Assembly: GCA_025464025.1 (NCBI GenBank)
Contig: JAODBP010000183.1
Coordinates: forward strand, 1 to 24,978
DNA: 24,978 nt
DNA from: Actinomycetes bacterium
GTDB lineage: Bacteria > Actinomycetota > Acidimicrobiia > Acidimicrobiales > CADCSY01
Direction of reading: 5' to 3'
Below, in pieces: positions 7,192 to 13,308 of the stretch (positions within the stretch are counted from its first letter, which is position 1; every line of letters begins with the position of its first letter). Both the position numbers and the translations under genes were made by a program. The notes below the pieces were generated by a model. The model was not told the origin of the DNA and searched no databases. It saw only the letters and a list, made by a program, of their open reading frames with translations.

Positions 7192-9275
7192 GCCAGCAGT
7201 CGGGCGGCGGCCGCCGCGATGTCCTCGACCTGGGGCAGGACGACCTGCTGGAGGGTCGGCTCGTACGGCACCGGGGTGTCGAGGGCGGCGACGCGGCGGA
7301 TCGGCGCGTCGAGGAGGTGGAACAGCTCGTCGGCGGCCCACGCCGCGATCTCGGCCCCGAAGCCGACGCTGAGCGTGTCCTCGTGGACCACGAGCAGGCG
7401 GTGGGTTCGGCCGACCGATTCGGCCACCAGCTCCTGGTCCCACGGCACGATCGTGCGCAGGTCGAGCACCTCGACCGACGCGCCCGCCTCGTCGAGCCGG
7501 GCCGCGGCCTGGAGCGACTTCTCGACCGTGGCGCCCCAGGTGACGATCGTGAGGTCGGTGCCGGCCCGACGCACGACGCCCTTGCCGAAGGGCACCACGT
7601 GGTCGGGCCCGGGCCACGGGTCGCGGGCGTAGGCCTGGCGGAAGAGGTGCTTGTGCTCGAGGAACAGCACCGGGTCGTCGTGCGCGAAGGCGGCGCGCAG
7701 CAGTCCGGCGGCGTCGGCGGCGCGGGACGGGAAGGCGATGAGCAGGCCGGGCACGTGGGCGAAGATCGACTCACCGCACTGGCTGTGCCAGATCGAGCCG
7801 CCCGACACGTAGCCGCCGATCGGCACCCGCAGCACCATCGGCACGGTGAAGGTGCCGTTGGAGCGCCAGCGGATGGTGGCCGCCTCGCTCCGGATCTGCT
7901 GCATGGCGGGCCAGATGTAGTCGAAGAACTGGATCTCGGGGCACGGCTTGAGGCCCCGCACCGCCTGCCCGACGGCCCGCCCGACGATGGTCGCCTCGGC
8001 GATCGGGGCGTTGGTGCAGCGGTCGTTCCCGAAGCGGCGCTGGAGGCCGCGGGTGGTGCCGAACACGCCGCCCTTGCCCTCGACCCGGTCGAGCAGGTCG
8101 GCCGGGGCATCGGCTACGTCCTCGCCGAACACCCGGATGCGCTCGTCGCCGGCCAGCAGGTCGTGGAGCGTGCGGTTGATGGCGTCGACCACGTTGATCG
8201 GCGGGCCCTCGGTGGCCGGCTCGGTCTCGACCAGCGGCACGACCACGACCACGTCGTCGGCGACGGAGCGCGGGTCGGGGCGGGGGGCGGCCAGGGCCCG
8301 CTGGGCGGCGGCGGCGACCTCGGCGAAGGCGCGGGCCCGGACCTCCTCGACCTGGTCGATCGAGAGGACGCCGGCGCCGACGAGGGCGTCGGCGAGGAGG
8401 CGGATCGGGTCGTTCAGCGCTTCGGCGGCCAGCTCGTCGGCGTCGCGGTACTTCGACTGCGTGTCCTGCGACGAGTGCGACAGCGGGCGCGGCACCTTGG
8501 CGTGGATCAGGGCCGGGCCGCTGCCCGAGCGGACCCACGCCGTGGCCCGCTCGCCGACCCGGCGGGTGGCGAAGTAGTCGGCACCGTTGAGGTCGTAGAT
8601 CTGGAGGCCGGGGAAGCCGGTGAGGAGCTGGTCGATGGGGGCAGGCGCCTGGTCGCGGGCCGGCACCGAGATGGCCCACCCGTTGTCGGCCACCACGATC
8701 AGCAGCGGAAGCGAGAGGGTGCACGCCGCGCTGATCGACTCCCACACCTCGCCCTCGCTGCACGCCCCCTCGCCGAGGGAGACGTAGGTCAGCTCCTCGG
8801 CGTGGTGCACGCAGCCGGCCAGCCCGGGGTGGTCGGCCAGGTAGCGGGTGGCCTCGGCGCAGCCGGTGGCGCCGGGCAGCTGGCTGCCCGTGGGGCTCGA
8901 CTGGGTCACCACGTGGCGCTCGGCGTGACCCCAGTGCGACGGCATCTGCCGCCCGGCCGACGACGGGTCGGCGGCGGAGCCCACGGCCTGGAGCAGCACC
9001 TCCTCGGGCGTGACGCCGAGGCCGAGCACGAGGGCGAGGTCGCGGTAGTAGGGGAAGAACCAGTCCTGCCCCGAGCGCAGGGAGCGGGCCAGGCCGAGGC
9101 CGAGGGCCTCGTGGCCGGCGCCGGAGATCTCGAAGAAGACCTTGTTCTGCTTCTGGAGCGTGAGCTCGCGCTCGTCGATGGCGCGGGCCACGCACGCCAG
9201 GTGGAAGTCGGCCAGCACCTCCTCGATGGCGTAGCCACCAGGCAGGTGCGACCGGCTGTCCTCCAACTGGGTCAC
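7188..9275 (-). CDS. 2-oxoacid dehydrogenase E1, fused alpha and beta subunits
   Basis: A 695-residue thiamine-diphosphate enzyme. The alpha half (about 15-330) has the thiamine/Mg motif starting GEGACSEGE (168-176) and closing with ADN (N198); the family usually has GDG, so the glutamate is worth noting. The beta half starts near residue 358 and carries GEDVADAP, the FFDYIWPA block and HSQCGES. Separate alpha and beta genes are common; here they are one chain. It decarboxylates a 2-oxo acid, most likely a branched-chain one, and reductively acylates a lipoyl group. The start is GTG at 9275, overlapping the E2 stop (GTGA), so both genes are coupled. The reading frame stays open upstream of 9275 but lies inside E2. 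No E3 gene is nearby. Confidence 0.92.
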   Translation of the reverse strand: MTQLEDSRSHLPGGYAIEEVLADFHLACVARAIDERELTLQKQNKVFFEISGAGHEALGLGLARSLRSGQDWFFPYYRDLALVLGLGVTPEEVLLQAVGSAADPSSAGRQMPSHWGHAERHVVTQSSPTGSQLPGATGCAEATRYLADHPGLAGCVHHAEELTYVSLGEGACSEGEVWESISAACTLSLPLLIVVADNGWAISVPARDQAPAPIDQLLTGFPGLQIYDLNGADYFATRRVGERATAWVRSGSGPALIHAKVPRPLSHSSQDTQSKYRDADELAAEALNDPIRLLADALVGAGVLSIDQVEEVRARAFAEVAAAAQRALAAPRPDPRSVADDVVVVVPLVETEPATEGPPINVVDAINRTLHDLLAGDERIRVFGEDVADAPADLLDRVEGKGGVFGTTRGLQRRFGNDRCTNAPIAEATIVGRAVGQAVRGLKPCPEIQFFDYIWPAMQQIRSEAATIRWRSNGTFTVPMVLRVPIGGYVSGGSIWHSQCGESIFAHVPGLLIAFPSRAADAAGLLRAAFAHDDPVLFLEHKHLFRQAYARDPWPGPDHVVPFGKGVVRRAGTDLTIVTWGATVEKSLQAAARLDEAGASVEVLDLRTIVPWDQELVAESVGRTHRLLVVHEDTLSVGFGAEIAAWAADELFHLLDAPIRRVAALDTPVPYEPTLQQVVLPQVEDIAAAAARLLA

Positions 9276-10102
9276 TCGGCGCTCCAGTCGCGGTGCTCGA
9301 GCTCGTGGCGGACCCGGGCCAGGAAGGCAGCGGCGTAGGCGCCGTCGAAGGCCCGGTGGTCGAAGGCCAGCGAGAGGTTGCCGGTGGGGCGGATGGCCAG
9401 GCGCCACTCACCGTCGTCGCCCGGCACGGCGACCGGCCGCATGCGCACGCCGTCGGTCGAGAGGATCGCCACCTGGGGGTGGTTGATGATCGGTGCCGCC
9501 GACACCGTGCCGTAGCTGCCGACGTTGGTGATCGTGAACGTGCCGCCCTCGAGGTCGGCCACGGCCAGCTTCCCGGCCCGGGCCCGGCCGGCCAGCTCCT
9601 CGACGCGCTGGGCCAGGGCCCGCAGCCGGAGGTCGCCGGCGTCGTGGACGACGGGGACGACCAGGCCCTCGAACGACAGGTCGATGGCGATGCCGAGGTG
9701 CACGGCCTTGGAGACGACGAGCCCGTCGTCGACGCTGGTGGCGTTGACCCGGGGGAACTGCCGGGCCGCCTCGACCACGGCCCGGGCCACGAAGGGCAGG
9801 TAGGTCAGGCCGGCGCCCCGGCGGATGGGGTCGAGGGCGCCGTAGTCGACCTCGGTGACGAGCAGGGCGTGGGCCGCCGTGTGCAGCGAGTGCGAGAGGT
9901 GGGCCGCCGTCCGCTTGCGGATCGTCGTGTAGGGCTCGACGCCGGCCGGGAGGGGCGCGGGGGTCGGGGTGGGCGGGGCGACGGCGGCGGGTTCCCGTCG
10001 GAGGGAGGGGAGCGGGGCGTCGCGGGCGGCGATGCGGGCGGCCACCGTCCCGCGGTCGGCCAGCCCTCCTCGCTGGATCCCGACACCGTCACTTGCGGTC
10101 AT
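9272..10102 (-). CDS. 2-oxoacid dehydrogenase E2 catalytic core lacking a lipoyl domain
   Basis: A 276-residue dihydrolipoamide acyltransferase catalytic domain. After about 30 N-terminal residues of no known fold comes an Ala/Pro-rich linker (about 38-53), then the acyltransferase fold from about residue 57. The active-site motif DHRAFDG (248-254) holds the catalytic H249 and D253. The usual N-terminal lipoyl domain with its lipoylated lysine, and a recognisable peripheral subunit-binding domain, are both absent. The open frame upstream of the start does not contain them either. The ATG at 10102 is preceded by GAGAGG. It should transfer the acyl group to CoA but needs a lipoyl carrier from another gene. 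It is first in the operon with E1. Confidence 0.9.
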   Translation of the reverse strand: MTASDGVGIQRGGLADRGTVAARIAARDAPLPSLRREPAAVAPPTPTPAPLPAGVEPYTTIRKRTAAHLSHSLHTAAHALLVTEVDYGALDPIRRGAGLTYLPFVARAVVEAARQFPRVNATSVDDGLVVSKAVHLGIAIDLSFEGLVVPVVHDAGDLRLRALAQRVEELAGRARAGKLAVADLEGGTFTITNVGSYGTVSAAPIINHPQVAILSTDGVRMRPVAVPGDDGEWRLAIRPTGNLSLAFDHRAFDGAYAAAFLARVRHELEHRDWSAE

Positions 10103-10127
10103 CGCGTGCCTCTCGCCGCTCCCGAGG

Positions 10128-10133
10128 AGCGTA
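10128..10133 (-). promoter_or_regulatory. Candidate -10 hexamer for the E2-E1 operon
   Basis: Read on the minus strand, bases 10133-10128 are TACGCT, matching the actinobacterial TANNNT pattern. It lies about 26 bases before the E2 ATG and leaves room for the GAGAGG ribosome site. No good -35 hexamer is present at 17-18 bases; the TTGACG repeat pair (10145-10161) occupies that area. This is a weak call on its own. Confidence 0.3.
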
Positions 10134-10144
10134 CCCAGGTGCTC

Positions 10145-10193
10145 TTGACGCGATCTTGACGCTCCCCGGAGCGATGTTGACGACGGCTTGACG
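10145..10193 (+). promoter_or_regulatory. Four TTGACG half-sites: probable KdpE-type operator, array 1
   Basis: TTGACG occurs at 10145, 10156, 10177 and 10188, spacing 11, 21 and 11 bases. Two same-orientation half-sites with 11-base periodicity form the typical binding unit for OmpR/PhoB-family regulators (established for that family). Here there are two such units. The last half-site ends about 10 bases before a possible -10 (GACACT, 10204-10209), the arrangement of promoters activated by PhoB-like factors. The same array recurs before the second permease at 13236-13284. A KdpE-type regulator is encoded at 15629-16327. The array also lies upstream of the divergent E2-E1 operon. Confidence 0.7.
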
Positions 10194-10265
10194 GGTACCC
10201 GAGGACACTGGTGGGTGGCGAGCGGGACCCCGCGCGCCGATGACCCCCCGGAACCGAGCGCACGC

Positions 10266-12503
10266 ATGCTGACCTACGCCAAGCGCCTCTTCATCGGCCG
10301 CCCGCTCGCCAACAGCGAGTCCGACCACCAGCGGCTGCCGAAGACGATCGCCCTGGCCACCTTCTCCTCCGACGCCATCTCGTCGACGGCGTACGCCACC
10401 GAGGAGATCCTCTTCGTCATCGCCGTCGGCGGCTCGAGCCTGGCGCTCGGCCTGTCGAAGCTGATCCCGATCGCCATCGTCGTCGCCGTCCTGCTGGCGA
10501 TCGTGTCGTTCTCGTACCGGCAGACGATCTTCGCCTATCCGAGCGGTGGCGGCTCCTACATCGTGAGCCGCGAGAACCTCGGCGAGATCCCGTCGCTGGT
10601 CGCCGGGGCATCGCTCCTGGTCGACTACACGCTGACGGTTGCCGTCTCGATCTCGTCCGGCGTGGCCGCGGTGATCTCGATCCCGAGCCTGCGCCACCTC
10701 GAGTCGGTCCGCGTCGAGCTGTGCCTGGCCCTCGTGCTGCTGGTCACGGTCGCCAACCTGCGGGGTGTCAAGGAGTCGGGCCGGATGTTCGCCGTGCCCA
10801 CCTACGTCTACATCCTCTCGCTGGGCGGCCTGATCGTGTACGGCCTCGCCCGGACCACGTTCGGCCACGTCGACCCGGTGCCGTTCGACCCGAGCCACGC
10901 CGAGAACGTGCTGCGCCTGACCGGCGGCAACCTCGGTCTGTTCCTCCTGGCTCGAGGCTTCTCGTCCGGCGCCGTCGCCCTCTCCGGCGTCGAGGCGATC
11001 TCGAACGGCGTCCCGGCGTTCCAGAAGCCGGAGGCGAAGAACGCCGCCACGACCCTCACGTGGATGGCCACGATCCTCGGCACGCTGTTCCTCGGCGTCT
11101 CGCTCCTCGCCTACCACCTGCACCCGTTCCCGAGCCACGAGGAGACGGTCATCTCGCAGATGTCGCGTGCCCTGGTGGGCACCGGCGCCTTCTACTGGAT
11201 CCTCCAGATCGCCACCGTGATGATCCTGACCCTGGCGGCCAACACGGCGTACGCCGACTTCCCCCGGCTGTCGTCGATCATCGCCGAGGACGGCTACCTC
11301 CCCCGGCAGTTCGCCAACCGCGGTGACCGGCTGGTGTTCTCCAACGGCGTGATCTTCCTGGCCGGTGCGGCCGGGCTCCTCATCGTCATCTTCGGCGGCG
11401 TCACCTCGGCCCTGATCCCGCTCTACGCCATCGGCGTGTTCACGTCGTTCACGCTCAGCCAGACCGGCATGGTCGTGCACCACCTGAGGATCAAGGAACC
11501 GGGCTGGCGGTTCGGCGCCGTCGTGAACGGCGTCGGCGCGGTGTCGACCCTGCTCGTGACCCTCATCGTCGGCATCACGAAGTTCGCCATCGGCGCCTGG
11601 GTGCCGATCGTGCTCGTGCCGCTCATCATCCTGCTGTTCAAGGCCATCAAGCGGCACTACGTGAGCGTCGGCGAGGCCCTCGTGATCGAGCCCGAGGACC
11701 TGCCGCGGCCGCCGCACAAGCACACGTTCGTCGTGCTCGTGGGCCGGGTGCACAAGGGCGTGGTCGAGGCCATCAACTACGCCGTCTCCCTCCGCCCCGA
11801 CCACGTGGTGGCCATCCACATCTCGGACGACAAGGAGGACCACGAGCGGATCCAGGACGAGTGGGACCGGTACGGGTTCGACATCCCGCTGGAGATCCTC
11901 GACTCGCCGTACCGCGAGCTGGTCGCTCCCGTGGAGCGCCACCTCGACGAGCTCGACCGGCGCTACGGCTCCGATCGGACCACCGTGCTCATCCCCGAGT
12001 TCGTCGTCGGCGTGCGCAGCCTGTCGAACATCCTCCACGGCCAGAGCGGGCTCAGCCTCAAGCTGGCCCTGCTCGACCGGCCGAACACGATCGTGGCGTC
12101 GGTGCCGTTCCACATCGGGGCCGAGGGACCGCTCTCGACGACGGACGCGCCGGTCGAGAAGCCGACCGGCCGGAGGGTCCCGACCCACGAGCTCGACCGG
12201 GAGCGGCGGGCCAAGCGCTTCGAGGACGGTGAGGGCGACAGCGTCCGCATCGGTGACGCACCTCGGCGGGTGCCGACCCAGATCGCGGGCGAGGTGACGG
12301 GCCTCCGGGTGGTGCCCAAGGCCGGCAGCCCGTGGCTCGAGGTCACCGTCGACGATGGCAGCGGCAGCGCCGTGCTGATCTTCACCGGTCGCAAGCGGGT
12401 GCCGGGGATCATGCCCGGACGGGCGATCATCGCCGAGGGCGTGGCCCGCGACGAACACGACCGCCTGACCATCCTCAACCCCCGCTACTCCCTCCACGAG
12501 TAG
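10266..12503 (+). CDS. KimA-type potassium permease with USP-like and C-terminal OB-fold domains
   Basis: A 745-residue APC-superfamily transporter. The membrane core (about 25-465) closely resembles Bacillus KimA as I remember it. The motifs SSDAISSTAYATEEIL (D36, Y43), GGGSYIVSRENLGE, LLVDYTLT (D120, Y121), GVEAISNGVPAF (E243) and IPLYAIG (Y387) correspond to KimA positions implicated in potassium binding. A USP-like soluble domain (about 485-620), also present in KimA, follows. Beyond the KimA length there is a charged linker and an OB-fold (about 673-745, ending in LTILNPRYSL) not found in KimA. The predicted role is proton-coupled potassium uptake. ATG 10266 gives numbering that matches KimA; an in-frame GTG at 10215 (17 residues longer) would suit a leaderless transcript. 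A DUF4118 gene follows after four bases. Confidence 0.88.
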   Translation: MLTYAKRLFIGRPLANSESDHQRLPKTIALATFSSDAISSTAYATEEILFVIAVGGSSLALGLSKLIPIAIVVAVLLAIVSFSYRQTIFAYPSGGGSYIVSRENLGEIPSLVAGASLLVDYTLTVAVSISSGVAAVISIPSLRHLESVRVELCLALVLLVTVANLRGVKESGRMFAVPTYVYILSLGGLIVYGLARTTFGHVDPVPFDPSHAENVLRLTGGNLGLFLLARGFSSGAVALSGVEAISNGVPAFQKPEAKNAATTLTWMATILGTLFLGVSLLAYHLHPFPSHEETVISQMSRALVGTGAFYWILQIATVMILTLAANTAYADFPRLSSIIAEDGYLPRQFANRGDRLVFSNGVIFLAGAAGLLIVIFGGVTSALIPLYAIGVFTSFTLSQTGMVVHHLRIKEPGWRFGAVVNGVGAVSTLLVTLIVGITKFAIGAWVPIVLVPLIILLFKAIKRHYVSVGEALVIEPEDLPRPPHKHTFVVLVGRVHKGVVEAINYAVSLRPDHVVAIHISDDKEDHERIQDEWDRYGFDIPLEILDSPYRELVAPVERHLDELDRRYGSDRTTVLIPEFVVGVRSLSNILHGQSGLSLKLALLDRPNTIVASVPFHIGAEGPLSTTDAPVEKPTGRRVPTHELDRERRAKRFEDGEGDSVRIGDAPRRVPTQIAGEVTGLRVVPKAGSPWLEVTVDDGSGSAVLIFTGRKRVPGIMPGRAIIAEGVARDEHDRLTILNPRYSLHE

Positions 12504-12507
12504 CGGC

Positions 12508-13239
12508 ATGGCCACGAACGACCGCAGCCTGCTCGCCGTCTCGTTGGGGGGCATGGTCGCGCTCGTCGTCGCCGGCCTCCTCGTGCCGGTGCGCGGCGCG
12601 GTCGGGAGCGCCAACGTGGCACTCGTGCTCGCCGTCGTGGTGGTGGCGGCCGCCGCCGCCGGGGGCCGGTTGGCCGGCGGCGTCACCGCCGTGCTCGCCG
12701 CCGTGGCGTTCGACGTCGCCCACACCCAGCCCTACGGGTCGCTCAAGGTGGCCAACGCCGACGACCTCCTCGCCGGCGTGCTCCTCCTCGTCGTCGGCCT
12801 GGTGGCCGGCGAGCTGGCCGAACGGCTGCACGCCACCCGCCGGCGCCGCTCGCAGCTCGGCGAGCTCCAGCGGTTGCGCCGGATCGCGGCGCGGGCGTCG
12901 TCGGGCGACACGTCGGAGGACCTCACCCTCCAGGTCGGCGCCGAGCTGCGCGACTGCCTGTCGTTGCAGGACTGCTGGTACGAGGCGGCGCCCTTTCTCG
13001 GCGAGCTGCCCCGGCTCGAGCCCGACGGCAGCCTCAGCAGCCGCACCTACCGGTGGGCCGCCGGCGGCTTCGAGCTGCCCCGCGACGGGGTGGCCATCCC
13101 GGTGTGGGCGGCCAACCGGCTGCTCGGTCGCTTCGTGCTGGCTCCCACCGCCGGGGTCGGCGTGCCGATCGAGCGGCGGCTGGTGGCCCTCGCCATGGTC
13201 GACCAGCTCGCCGTGGTGCTCGCCGTGCGCGCTGCTTGA
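12508..13239 (+). CDS. Kinase-less KdpD-like protein (DUF4118 membrane plus GAF-like domain)
   Basis: A 243-residue protein. Four predicted membrane segments (about 8-27, 34-50, 55-70, 86-104) end in a pattern typical of the KdpD membrane region: FDVAHTQPYGSLKV with the conserved PYGSL. An Arg-rich stretch (110-127) and a short helix follow. The rest (about 138-243) looks like the degenerate GAF domain that follows DUF4118 in KdpD (DLTLQVGAELRDCLSL, DCWYE). The KdpD N-terminal nucleotide-binding and USP domains, the H-box and the ATPase domain are all absent. It cannot phosphorylate a regulator by itself. It starts four bases after the first KimA-like gene and is co-transcribed. A role as a membrane sensor or partner of the permease is inferred. 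A paralogue lies at 16324-17010. Confidence 0.85.
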   Translation: MATNDRSLLAVSLGGMVALVVAGLLVPVRGAVGSANVALVLAVVVVAAAAAGGRLAGGVTAVLAAVAFDVAHTQPYGSLKVANADDLLAGVLLLVVGLVAGELAERLHATRRRRSQLGELQRLRRIAARASSGDTSEDLTLQVGAELRDCLSLQDCWYEAAPFLGELPRLEPDGSLSSRTYRWAAGGFELPRDGVAIPVWAANRLLGRFVLAPTAGVGVPIERRLVALAMVDQLAVVLAVRAA

Positions 13240-13284
13240 CGCGTTCTTCACGCGGAACGGCCAACCCTTCGCGACGGCTTGACG
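13236..13284 (+). promoter_or_regulatory. Four half-sites: probable KdpE-type operator, array 2
   Basis: TTGACG (13236), TTCACG (13247), TTCGCG (13268) and TTGACG (13279) repeat the array at 10145-10193 with identical spacing (11, 21, 11). The last half-site and its flanks are nearly identical in both arrays (GCGACGGCTTGACGGG here, differing at the array-1 start). A possible -10 (TCTACT, 13296-13301) follows about 10 bases on, and the GTG start of the second permease at 13309 sits where transcription would begin, so the message may be leaderless. The first half-site overlaps the stop codon of the preceding gene. Confidence 0.7.
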
Positions 13285-13308
13285 GGCACCCGTCGTCTAC
13301 TGGGACGA

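Noticed and set aside
10103..10265. A c-di-AMP (ydaO/kimA) riboswitch before the first KimA-like gene
   Set aside because: The gap is short, filled by the TTGACG array, and the transcript would have almost no leader; no riboswitch-like folding blocks seen.
10089..12725. Long minus-strand open frame of 878 codons opposite the first permease
   Set aside because: It is a GC-driven shadow: low-complexity Asp/Glu/Arg/His-rich composition, no domain, and it lies opposite a clear membrane transporter.
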